IMG/VR virus record: IMGVR_UViG_3300025645_000327
Location: 1 to 29,421 of that record
Reading direction: 5' to 3' (one strand)
DNA length: 29,421 nt
Source: a virus
The notes under the pieces are model-generated. The model ran no database searches. It was given only the letters and a program-made list of their open reading frames with translations, and was not told the DNA's origin. Position numbers and translations under genes: made by a program. Of this stretch, positions 12,951 through 21,110 are shown piece after piece. The number at the start of each line of letters is the position of its first letter. Position 1 is the stretch's first letter.

Positions 12951-14538
12951 GAAAACTCCTACAGTTGTTATTGGTCCTCCAGGGACAGGGAAAACAACTT
13001 TTATACTTGAAAAAATAGAAGAGTATTTGGCTAATGATGTCGGTATTGATGAAATAGCTTTCTTTTCTTTTTCTAATAAAGCAGTTGATGAGGCTAAACA
13101 AAGAGCTTCTCAAAAATTTAAAATACCACTAAGTCAGCTAGAAAATTTTAGCACATTACACTCTTTCGCATTAAGACAAATGGGTCTTACGAGAGAGCAC
13201 ATATTGAGCAATAATGATTGGAGAAACATATCAAATGAACTTAGGATTAATATTAACGTTAATAATGATGATGACATATTTTTCAACAACTATGACGACA
13301 AATATGTTGATCTTATAGAAAAGGCAAAAAGAAGAGACATACCTTTACGTGATTGTTGGGCTATGTTTGCGAAAGATATTATTTGGCATAAATTAGAATA
13401 CATAGATAAAGGTCTCAGAGATTATAAAGATTTTGGGTATGAACAGTTTACAAGTGGTAGTGACGGATATCTTGTAAAAGATCAAGGACCAAAAGTAGAT
13501 TTTACAGATTTAATAACAAACTTTGTTAAAGGTAGTTTTTATAAACATTTTAAAGTTGTTTTCTTTGATGAGTCTCAAGATATGTCTACGATACAGTGGA
13601 AAATGGCAGAAAAAATATGGAAAAACTCAGAAAAAAGTTATCTCGCCATGGATCCTAATCAAGCTATTTATACTTGGGCAGACGCAGATGTATCAAAAGC
13701 AATACAAATCAAAGATGAAGCTAAGAATATTGTTGTGTTAGATCAATCAAAAAGAGTTCCAAGAAAAGTTTGGGAAATTGTTAATCGTGTTGAGGAACAA
13801 ATAGTAGGATATGATGACATCAAGTGGTCCCCAGCTAATCGAGACGGATCTGTCGAGTTCATTAGAGGCATGTATCATTTAAACATGGACGAGGGCTCTT
13901 GGTTGATAATGGGCAGAACAAGAACCATTCGTGATGACATGGAAGAAGTCATGAGAAAGAAAAATATTTTTTTTAGAGTTAAATTAAAAGACAATAAATA
14001 TAGATATTCTATTGGAAGTAAGGAAAGAAATGCTATTCTTACTTGGAAAGATTTGATGAGAAATGAAAATAATCAAGTGCCTATAAGATTGATAGAAAAT
14101 TTATATAAATGTTTAGGAAAAGAGTATGTGGTTCGTGGTAATAAAAAACTTATTACAGAACAAAAAAAAGCTTTTCCTGATAAGAAATTATCTTTTAAAG
14201 ATTTGAAAGATGACTTCGGACTAACGGTTGACTTTGGTACGCCTTGGGTAGTTGTAATGACAACAATTAACACAGAAACAAAAGCGTACTTAGAAAACTT
14301 AGAGACAAGAGGTGAAGACTTAGCCTTAGAACCAAGAGTAACTTTATCTACTATACATCAACAAAAAGGTGGTGAAGCAGATAATGTTATTGTTTCTTTA
14401 GATATAGGAAAAATGGCATACGAAGAATATCGTACTAATCCTATTAGCGAGCATAGACTGTTTTATGTTGCTTTTTCTAGAGCTAAAGAAAATTTATTTA
14501 TAATAACGCCACAATCGCGGGAGGCATATAGAATATGA
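12934..14538 (+). CDS. UvrD/Rep-like superfamily 1 helicase, 534 aa
   Basis: ATG at 12934, overlapping the previous gene by 17 nt. Motifs in order: Walker A GPPGTGKTT (residues 14-22), motif Ia FFSFSNKAVDEAK, motif II VVFFDESQDMS, motif III LAMDPNQAIYTWADAD, motif IV region DQSKRVPRKVWE, motif V TLSTIHQQKGGEADNVIV and motif VI RLFYVAFSRAKENL. This is the SF1A set of a 3'-5' DNA helicase. It is shorter than E. coli UvrD (about 720 aa), as usual in phages. It is probably the replicative or recombination helicase, since no DnaB-type gene is visible. ATGA overlap with the polymerase. Confidence 0.92.
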   Translation: MSLLDKKTPTVVIGPPGTGKTTFILEKIEEYLANDVGIDEIAFFSFSNKAVDEAKQRASQKFKIPLSQLENFSTLHSFALRQMGLTREHILSNNDWRNISNELRININVNNDDDIFFNNYDDKYVDLIEKAKRRDIPLRDCWAMFAKDIIWHKLEYIDKGLRDYKDFGYEQFTSGSDGYLVKDQGPKVDFTDLITNFVKGSFYKHFKVVFFDESQDMSTIQWKMAEKIWKNSEKSYLAMDPNQAIYTWADADVSKAIQIKDEAKNIVVLDQSKRVPRKVWEIVNRVEEQIVGYDDIKWSPANRDGSVEFIRGMYHLNMDEGSWLIMGRTRTIRDDMEEVMRKKNIFFRVKLKDNKYRYSIGSKERNAILTWKDLMRNENNQVPIRLIENLYKCLGKEYVVRGNKKLITEQKKAFPDKKLSFKDLKDDFGLTVDFGTPWVVVMTTINTETKAYLENLETRGEDLALEPRVTLSTIHQQKGGEADNVIVSLDIGKMAYEEYRTNPISEHRLFYVAFSRAKENLFIITPQSREAYRI

Positions 14539-16415
14539 GTAAACAAATTGGAATGTTTAAACCAAAATCAGAGTGGGTTCCACCTATGGATTTTCCTAAC
14601 ATTAAAGACGCAGATAAAATAGCAATAGATCTAGAAACAAAAGATCCTAATCTTATGCAGAAAGGCCCAGGTTGGGCTACTAATGACGGAGAAATTATTG
14701 GTGTTGCTATCGCTGTGGACGGTTGGAAGGGATACTATCCTATTCGACATGAAACAGGTTTTAACCACGATCCACGAGTCGTGTTTGATTGGCTTAATGA
14801 AGCTCTTTCAGGAGACGGAGAAAAAATAGCTCACAACGCTACTTATGACTTTGGTTGGTTAGAAGCTGAAGGAGTCAAATGGAATGGTCGTATCATTGAC
14901 ACAATGATTGCTGCTCCTTTAATTAATGAAAACAAATTTAGTTATTCTTTAAATGCAGTATCAAAAGAATATTTAGCTGAAAGTAAAAACGAATTTCTTT
15001 TAAATGAAACAGCAGCACAATGGGGTGTTAATCCTAAAAGCGAAATGTTTAAAATACCTTCTCAATATGTAGGAGAGTATGCTGAACAAGACGCAGTGCT
15101 GTCTTTAAAACTTTGGGATAGATTAAAACCTGAAATAGTTCAACAAGACTTGCAAACAGTTTTTGATTTAGAAACTGACCTCATACCTATTCTTATGAAG
15201 ATGAGAAAAAAAGGTGTGAGAGTGGATTTAGAACAATTAAAGAAAGCTGAAAAGACATTTGTTAAAAAAGAAAATGAATTAATGAAATTCATCTTTGAAA
15301 AGACAGGGCTCAAATGTGATATATGGGCTGCTCGTTCCATTGCTACCATTTTTGATCAGTGTAAGATTGATTATCCTAAAACAGAAAAAGGTAATCCTAG
15401 TTTTACAAAAAGCTTTTTAGAGTTTCATCCTCATCCTATTCCGAAGGCAATTGTTCAGGCCAGAAACTTCAACAAGGCACGGACCACGTTCCTTCATACA
15501 ATAGAAAAATATCAGCATAACGGAAGAATTCATGCGAACATTAATCAGCTACGAACAGAAAATGGTGGTACGCTGACAGGTCGTTTTAGTTATTCTAACC
15601 CTAACCTTCAACAAATTCCTGCTAAAGATGACGCTGAATCGGATATTAAAATCGGTTCCTTAGTTAGAGGATTGTTCTTACCTGAAGAAGGAGAGAGGTG
15701 GGGTTCTTTTGACTACTCTCAACAAGAGCCACGACTCGTGAGCCACTATGCAAACATCGTGAAGCTAGAGGGTGCTGAAAAAATCGTTAAAGCTTACAAT
15801 GAAGACAAAGAAACAGATTTTCATACAATCATGGCTGAAATAGGAAATATACCTCGTAAGAGCGCTAAAACCATAAATTTAGGGCTATTTTATGGCATGG
15901 GTGTGGGAAAGCTATCTGATCAATTAGGCATTGATCCTGAAGAAGGTAAATCTTTAATCAAACAATATAATGAAAGAGTTCCTTTTGTTAGACAATTAGC
16001 TGACGCAGTATCTGACCATGCTAATAAAAGAGGAGCTGTTAAAACTTTCTTAGGTCGAAGATGTCGTTTTGAATTATGGGAGCCAAAAGCATTTGGTTCT
16101 TACAAAGCGTATCCTTTGGATAGAGCTAAAGAAGAGTATGGTGAATATACTCCTTTGAAAAGATCAGGGACGTATAAAGCTTTAAATAGGTTGATACAAG
16201 GATCAGCGGCTGATCAAACAAAAAAAGCCATGATTGATTTAGATAAAGAAGGTATCAATCCTATGATTCAAATTCACGATGAACTAGCCATTAGTCTTAA
16301 TGGTGATCCTGAAGTGGAGAAAAAAGTCATTGATATTATGGAAAACACGATTGAAATGAGTGTTCCTTCCAAGGTCGATGTAGCAATAGGAAACAATTGG
16401 GGAGAAGCAAAATGA
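14535..16415 (+). CDS. polA: family A DNA polymerase with 3'-5' exonuclease, 626 aa
   Basis: The proofreading domain is intact: Exo I D32 and E34 (AIDLETKD), Exo II KIAHNATYDFGWL, Exo III YAEQDAVLSLKLWD. Polymerase motif A has D393 (FDYSQQEPR), the O-helix has R441, K445, L449 and Y453 (PRKSAKTINLGLFYG), and motif C has H581-D582-E583. There is no 5'-3' exonuclease domain. Aligning the O-helix to E. coli Pol I puts Leu449 at Phe762; marine viral PolA proteins with Leu there have been proposed in the literature to belong to slower or temperate phages. ATGA overlaps tie it to the helicase before and the zinc-ribbon protein after. Confidence 0.95.
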   Translation: MSKQIGMFKPKSEWVPPMDFPNIKDADKIAIDLETKDPNLMQKGPGWATNDGEIIGVAIAVDGWKGYYPIRHETGFNHDPRVVFDWLNEALSGDGEKIAHNATYDFGWLEAEGVKWNGRIIDTMIAAPLINENKFSYSLNAVSKEYLAESKNEFLLNETAAQWGVNPKSEMFKIPSQYVGEYAEQDAVLSLKLWDRLKPEIVQQDLQTVFDLETDLIPILMKMRKKGVRVDLEQLKKAEKTFVKKENELMKFIFEKTGLKCDIWAARSIATIFDQCKIDYPKTEKGNPSFTKSFLEFHPHPIPKAIVQARNFNKARTTFLHTIEKYQHNGRIHANINQLRTENGGTLTGRFSYSNPNLQQIPAKDDAESDIKIGSLVRGLFLPEEGERWGSFDYSQQEPRLVSHYANIVKLEGAEKIVKAYNEDKETDFHTIMAEIGNIPRKSAKTINLGLFYGMGVGKLSDQLGIDPEEGKSLIKQYNERVPFVRQLADAVSDHANKRGAVKTFLGRRCRFELWEPKAFGSYKAYPLDRAKEEYGEYTPLKRSGTYKALNRLIQGSAADQTKKAMIDLDKEGINPMIQIHDELAISLNGDPEVEKKVIDIMENTIEMSVPSKVDVAIGNNWGEAK

Positions 16416-16600
16416 ACTGTTGGCATTGTAATACACAATTAATATGGGGTGGAGATCATGATTTAGAGGATGAAGCAGAAGAATATATCATGGTGACAAA
16501 TTTAACCTGTCCTAATTGTGATAGTTATGTGGAAGTTTTTCTTCCTGAACAAAAAAGTTTTAAAGTTATAAAAGGAGAAAAAAATGAGAATAACCTATAA
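16412..16600 (+). CDS. small zinc-ribbon protein, 62 aa
   Basis: The ATG at 16412 is chosen over an in-frame upstream codon because it forms an ATGA overlap with the polymerase stop and has GGGGAG before it. Two CxxC pairs, CWHC near the N-terminus and CPNC near residue 40, frame an acidic WGGDHDLEDEAEEY stretch. I recognise this small zinc-ribbon as common in marine phages beside replication genes; its role is unknown, possibly nucleic-acid or protein binding. Confidence 0.8.
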   Translation: MNCWHCNTQLIWGGDHDLEDEAEEYIMVTNLTCPNCDSYVEVFLPEQKSFKVIKGEKNENNL

Positions 16601-16814
16601 TAATGGTGAACTAAACTTATCTTTAACTAATGAAGAAGTGGATCATATTGCTGATAACAAAGGTAGAAGTATACCAATGGATATTAGTTGGCTGAAGGTT
16701 TTACATGAAGATATTTCAAAATGCGTTTTAGCTCATTGGTCTGCTGTTGAAGTATGGGATGCATTAGAGGCACATCAGAAAACTGTAAAAAGCATAAGTA
16801 AAAAAGAAGAATAA
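16584..16814 (+). CDS. hypothetical protein, 76 aa
   Basis: The ATG at 16584 follows AAAAGGAG and overlaps the end of the zinc-ribbon gene by 17 nt. The protein starts beta-rich (ITYNNGELNLSLTNEEVD) and becomes helical and Trp-containing (HWSAVEVWDALEAHQK), with no Cys-rich motif or membrane segment. No family is recognised. It closes the replication run before a small hairpin and the last plus-strand gene. Confidence 0.7.
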   Translation: MRITYNNGELNLSLTNEEVDHIADNKGRSIPMDISWLKVLHEDISKCVLAHWSAVEVWDALEAHQKTVKSISKKEE

Positions 16815-16823
16815 GTATTATAT

Positions 16824-16847
16824 TCTCCTCTAAATAAACCAAGGAGA
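16824..16847 (+). promoter_or_regulatory. hairpin that hides the next ribosome binding site
   Basis: TCTCCT (16824-16829) is complementary to AGGAGA (16842-16847), the Shine-Dalgarno of the gene at 16853, with a 12-nt loop. Folding would block ribosome entry. A six-base match to a Shine-Dalgarno may be chance. Confidence 0.35.
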
Positions 16848-16852
16848 TAATA

Positions 16853-17029
16853 ATGTTTAACCTAACTAATAAAGCCAAAAATCATTTCTTAAACTTCTTT
16901 AAGCAAGAAGATAAAGATCAATCAATCAAAGACTTCTGTCAAGCAGAATATAAAAAAGATTGGTATGCAGCCTATAGATCTTTTAAAGAAGAAGGTCAGT
17001 TCCCTAATTTTATTAGAAGAACTCTTTAA
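16853..17029 (+). CDS. hypothetical basic protein, 58 aa
   Basis: ATG at 16853 with AAGGAG at 16841-16846 at good spacing. The protein begins MFNLTNKAKNHFLNFFKQ, is Lys- and Phe-rich, and contains KKDWYAAYRSFKEEGQFPNF, a pattern I do not recognise. It is the last plus-strand gene; its stop overlaps the lysozyme stop by 4 nt, with no terminator between the convergent operons. Confidence 0.65.
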   Translation: MFNLTNKAKNHFLNFFKQEDKDQSIKDFCQAEYKKDWYAAYRSFKEEGQFPNFIRRTL

Positions 17030-17475
17030 GTATTAGCTACTATTTCAGCTAGATGTTCACATCTGTTGGTGGTTTGCTTATGCCACCTAGAATCTTTCAT
17101 TTCATCCGAAGCTTCTTTCCACTTCTTGTTTCTCATGTTTTTCCACATCTTGGAGAAATTTCGGACACCTTGAGTTCCTAGTTGAAAAACCATTTCCACA
17201 ATAACGTGTTCTATATGAACAGGTAAATCGTGACCAATACATTCCTCAATTAGAGCATCAGCTCCCGCTGCTGCTCTGTTTAAATCTAAATCAAATAGTT
17301 CATCTATTTCTTCTCTAGAAATTTTTTTTCCTTCAGGAAATCTTTCTCTTTCATGTGGTTTAATAAGGTGGCCTATGCCAATCGTGGCTTTTCCTAAACT
17401 GTCCAAATATACGTGATCAACAATTCCTTCCGCAGAAGTAACTCTAGCTCTTAACTCATCTGTAATTTCAATCAT
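17026..17475 (-). CDS. T4-type lysozyme (GH24 endolysin), 149 aa
   Basis: ATG at 17475 is preferred over a TTG 18 nt upstream because it overlaps the stop of the preceding 29-aa gene (ATGA) and has AGGTG before it. The catalytic region reads SAEGIVDHVYLDSLGKATIG followed by IGH, giving the E-8aa-D-5aa-T arrangement of T4 lysozyme, with the usual TIGIGHL. Length fits the family (T4: 164 aa). It cleaves peptidoglycan at lysis. There is no signal peptide, so it needs a holin, which I cannot identify with confidence; the 29-aa protein is one candidate. Confidence 0.92.
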   Translation of the reverse strand: MIEITDELRARVTSAEGIVDHVYLDSLGKATIGIGHLIKPHERERFPEGKKISREEIDELFDLDLNRAAAGADALIEECIGHDLPVHIEHVIVEMVFQLGTQGVRNFSKMWKNMRNKKWKEASDEMKDSRWHKQTTNRCEHLAEIVANT

Positions 17476-17561
17476 GATGCACCTATACCCCAATGTTCTT
17501 CATGGGGATCTTTTTCTACCTTTCTTTTAAATATATTTATAATAAATTGAATTAATTTCAT
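17472..17561 (-). CDS. 29-aa protein upstream of lysozyme, candidate lysis accessory
   Basis: ATG at 17561 directly abuts the previous stop, and TGA at 17472-17474 overlaps the lysozyme ATG. The first 10 residues are hydrophobic (KLIQFIINIF) followed by KRK, then a charged region DPHEEHWGIGAS. The hydrophobic part is too short for a certain membrane helix but fits an amphipathic or membrane-touching peptide. Its exact fit between two gene junctions supports it being real. The Shine-Dalgarno is weak. Link to lysis is inferred from position only. Confidence 0.45.
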   Translation of the reverse strand: MKLIQFIINIFKRKVEKDPHEEHWGIGAS

Positions 17562-18524
17562 TTATTTAAGTTTATACCCTAAACCACTATATTTGTCTAC
17601 ACTTCCACCATCTTTAAATGCAAAACTTAATCCACCTTCTACTCCTTGATCACCAATACCAATATTATAATTTACAGGAGTATTATTAAACATAAACTGA
17701 TCTTTGTATCCAATACTATTTGGATTAAAAGGATCAAATTGAATTTTATCTAAATTATATTTTTGAGCTAAATTTTGTAGATTTTGTAATTGACCTATTA
17801 AATTTATTCCTACGTTATCTGCTCTTGCATTAGCTAAATTATATTGATTACTCACGTTAGGTTTTGCCTTAAAAGGAAGATTATCTAAGTTAACAGTTCT
17901 TTCAGGTAAAAAAGGAAACTCTTCGTCAAATTGTTCATTTGACATTTCAGTTGGAAGAAAAATACTATCTAAAGATTGTGTATTAATTTTTTGATCATTA
18001 AAAGTAGGGCCTACAAAAGCCCCTCCTATTGCATCTGCTTCACTTGAAAAAGGATCAGGTTTTGGAACAACAAACTGACTTTCACCTCTTAAAGCGTTTG
18101 GAATACCTTGAGTGACAAAATCTTTTCCTTTGTCATACAATCCTTTTAATAAAGATATTAAAGGAGTTCCCTTTTCAGCGAAACCTTTAGCAATACTTCC
18201 AAGACCATAACCAATATCACTTCCAATTTCTCTAAAGGTGGGACCGTATTGATTAGCTAATCTTTCTCTCTCAGCAGTAAGACTACGAGGAGCATCTGAA
18301 GTCATTTGCAACAATGTTCCCCCAGTATTAGGAACTTGTTTTGTAAACTTATTTTTAAAATCAGTTGTTCTTTGTTCTTGAAAAGCTCTTCTCGCTAATC
18401 TATCTGCACTCACATCTTGGCGACCATCAAAAAATGCATCACGAGTCATTTCTCTAACTCTTGGAGAAGTGCCTCTATTAAAAGCCACCATGCTTTTTTG
18501 CAAATCTTTAAAAGATTTAGCCAT
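17562..18524 (-). CDS. late virion-associated protein, 320 aa
   Basis: ATG at 18524 overlaps the upstream stop by one base (TAATG). The N-terminal 120 residues are basic and Arg-rich (REMTRDAFFDGRQDVSADRL), the centre is Gly-rich and low complexity, and the C-terminus ends FKDGGSVDKYSGLGYKLK, a GG-V-D-K-Y motif of a kind frequent at or near the ends of marine phage structural proteins. I cannot assign a structural role; minor virion or internal protein is most likely from the operon. Confidence 0.65.
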   Translation of the reverse strand: MAKSFKDLQKSMVAFNRGTSPRVREMTRDAFFDGRQDVSADRLARRAFQEQRTTDFKNKFTKQVPNTGGTLLQMTSDAPRSLTAERERLANQYGPTFREIGSDIGYGLGSIAKGFAEKGTPLISLLKGLYDKGKDFVTQGIPNALRGESQFVVPKPDPFSSEADAIGGAFVGPTFNDQKINTQSLDSIFLPTEMSNEQFDEEFPFLPERTVNLDNLPFKAKPNVSNQYNLANARADNVGINLIGQLQNLQNLAQKYNLDKIQFDPFNPNSIGYKDQFMFNNTPVNYNIGIGDQGVEGGLSFAFKDGGSVDKYSGLGYKLK

Positions 18525-21109
18525 TATGCTACCACCTGTGGTTTTTTAAACTTTTTAGATTCATAGAGATCCACGATACCACCTTCTGCTGCATTAAACA
18601 AAGGTAATCCTACTGACTCTAAACTGCTCATTGTTTGTGAGTTGGTTGATCCACCAATTCCTTCACTTATGGAAGCTAAATTTAATTGAGGCACGGACAA
18701 AGGTTCAATGATATCAGATCCTGTGTCTCCTCTACTAACTTGAGGTTCCGAAAAGGTGACTGTACCTCCACCTTTTGGAATATCATTAGGAATAACCTCC
18801 TTAGTATTATCTTCTATATCGTTAAGTTCATCTAAGAATATGTTTGAATCTCCTTGAAGGTTGTCAACATCTATAAGAAGTTGATCTAATTGATCAGGCT
18901 TACTTGGGTCTTTTTCAAATAACTGAATATTATCTAAAATATTTTCAATATTTTCTTTAGCTTTTTCTATATTTTCAATATCAAAACTAGGATCTAATCC
19001 TACTAATTCTGTGTTAATAGCAGAATCTTTTCCTCTTTGTTCTAATTCTTCTAAAGTAGCTCTAAAAAATTGCACCAATGAAGCTTTTCTTCTTATAGCA
19101 GGAAGAGTTGAATCAAATCCTTCAATAGCATATCTTAGTGTATCAGGACTTGTTAAAAAATTAGAAAAACTTCTAACACCTACTAAAGATCCCACAACTC
19201 CTATAGGGCCTCCAAAAACAAATTTTAAAGCTTTTGCAAGTGGATGATTTAACATAACATTAAATCCTCCTTGACCACCAATAGCAATACTTCTTCTTAG
19301 AAAGGATCCTGTGCTAGGTATAAATATGTTTTGTTGTCTTGATAACATATCAATCACATCAGTAACGTAACCAGAAGGTAATTGTTGAGATTTTGGTAAA
19401 CCTTCATTCATTATATTTACTAATTGATTAAAAGCCTTACCTTTTACTTTTCCTCCTGCACCATCTAATCCTAATTTTTTAATTAAAACACCTGTGTCTA
19501 AAATTGCTTCTGAAGTTCCATCTTTTGTTTTTGTGGCTGAAGTAAAAGCATCATCAAACCAATTTCTTGCTAATTGACCTGCTAATTTTCTATCACCACC
19601 AGTTATTTTCATAAAATCATCAACTGCTGAAGGAGACATTCTTCTAAGTAAAGGACCAATTAATTCGTCAATATATTTTTTTGACTCTCCCTTAAATTTA
19701 CCACTCAAAGCAGTAAAAATATCATCAACACTTTCAATTTGTCCAGCTACTACTCTTTCAAAAGGTTCTCTAGCCGTTGTATATATTTTTCTAAAATCTA
19801 CAATTTGTGTTATGTAATTTTTAATAATGGCTTGATCTTCTTTTGAAAACTTAGCTAAAAAATCATCAGCGTTAGCGTTATCTAACAGGTTTCTCATTTC
19901 ATCAAATGATGAACCTAATTGTTTTTTGGTAGTTCCTGGTTTACCTTTAGCAGATTTTACAGAGTTTTCTAATTGCTCCATTATAGTTTTCCAACCTGTG
20001 TAATTTATTCTAGCGTTTTCAGGATAAAGGCTTACAAATCTTTTAGCAAAATTATAAAATTCATTATAACCTGGATCCGTTGTTTTGGATACACTCTTGC
20101 CATATTGTTTTTCAAAATCATCAATGTACTTTGTTAAAAAATTTCTCATACCATTAACAGGTATGACTTTTCCTTTGTTAGGAACTAATTTTTCTGCTTT
20201 AACTATTTCATCACTAATTCTTCCCATAGTTTTTTTAAAGACACCATAAGCTTGTGCTGACTTTTCAAAAATATTTCTTGCAAGAGTATCGTCATCTAAT
20301 CCTTTACCTAATTTATTAGAAAAATCTCCTAATAATTGAAATAGTTTTTCGGTTCTTTGAGGTGTCACACCTTTTAATTTTGATCCTAAAAGAGGTATTT
20401 GAGCAAAAGCGGTTCTAGCAACATTTATAAATTTACCTGTCAAGCTTTTAGTATCCAAATCTCCTATAGTAAAAGCTAGTTTGTCTCCTAAATATTCTCT
20501 TGATTTTTGAAAAGCTTCTTTAAGATTTTTATCTTTTAAAACTCCACTAGATAAAGCTACTCTAAAAGATTGAATAGCTGTTTCAGCCATAGGACCTATA
20601 GATGCCCAAGTTAAGTTTCTTTTAATATCATTAGGTAGCTTGTCTAATTGTTCCCAAAGACTCATTTCTTCCCCTGTAGATTGACTTTGTATTATATCAA
20701 ACGCTTGAGCGCCTGCTGTAGCTCCCAAAGCATCATATAAAATTAGTGTTAATACTTTACCTGGAACGCTAGGAACATAAGGAAGAGCTCTTAATGTAAA
20801 AGCTTTGGTTCCTGCAGCTAAACCTGAAATACCACCCACAGCTTCAAATGTTTCTCTGTTTAATCCATACTTTTCTATTCCTTTTCTTTGAGAAAAAATT
20901 TGTTTTATCTCTTTTGCACTGAAAAAAGGTTCATCTCTTTCTGTTGCTTTTATGATGCTCTCTGTAGGACTTTGAACAAAAGAATCTAGCAATAATGAGA
21001 ATACATTAGGGGTTTCTTCGGTTTTAAATTGTTGTAACTCTTCTATTCTTTCTTCTTTTTTCTTTTGAAGATCGTCTATCTCTTCTAAAAAAATATTTTT
21101 TTCAGCCAT
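18524..21109 (-). CDS. large late protein, candidate internal virion/ejection protein, 861 aa
   Basis: ATG at 21109 lies one base after the upstream stop; a longer TTG-initiated form is possible but has no support. Layout: charged helical N-terminus (residues 1-35, EEIDDLQKKKEERIEEL), an apolar stretch (about 85-150, including GGISGLAAGTKAFTLRALPY), a long helical body and a Gly-rich apolar region (about 625-660), then an acidic section ending AAEGGIVDLYESKKFKK. Size, helical content and late position suit an internal or ejection protein, but I see no enzymatic motif. Confidence 0.6.
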   Translation of the reverse strand: MAEKNIFLEEIDDLQKKKEERIEELQQFKTEETPNVFSLLLDSFVQSPTESIIKATERDEPFFSAKEIKQIFSQRKGIEKYGLNRETFEAVGGISGLAAGTKAFTLRALPYVPSVPGKVLTLILYDALGATAGAQAFDIIQSQSTGEEMSLWEQLDKLPNDIKRNLTWASIGPMAETAIQSFRVALSSGVLKDKNLKEAFQKSREYLGDKLAFTIGDLDTKSLTGKFINVARTAFAQIPLLGSKLKGVTPQRTEKLFQLLGDFSNKLGKGLDDDTLARNIFEKSAQAYGVFKKTMGRISDEIVKAEKLVPNKGKVIPVNGMRNFLTKYIDDFEKQYGKSVSKTTDPGYNEFYNFAKRFVSLYPENARINYTGWKTIMEQLENSVKSAKGKPGTTKKQLGSSFDEMRNLLDNANADDFLAKFSKEDQAIIKNYITQIVDFRKIYTTAREPFERVVAGQIESVDDIFTALSGKFKGESKKYIDELIGPLLRRMSPSAVDDFMKITGGDRKLAGQLARNWFDDAFTSATKTKDGTSEAILDTGVLIKKLGLDGAGGKVKGKAFNQLVNIMNEGLPKSQQLPSGYVTDVIDMLSRQQNIFIPSTGSFLRRSIAIGGQGGFNVMLNHPLAKALKFVFGGPIGVVGSLVGVRSFSNFLTSPDTLRYAIEGFDSTLPAIRRKASLVQFFRATLEELEQRGKDSAINTELVGLDPSFDIENIEKAKENIENILDNIQLFEKDPSKPDQLDQLLIDVDNLQGDSNIFLDELNDIEDNTKEVIPNDIPKGGGTVTFSEPQVSRGDTGSDIIEPLSVPQLNLASISEGIGGSTNSQTMSSLESVGLPLFNAAEGGIVDLYESKKFKKPQVVA

Positions 21110-21110
21110 A

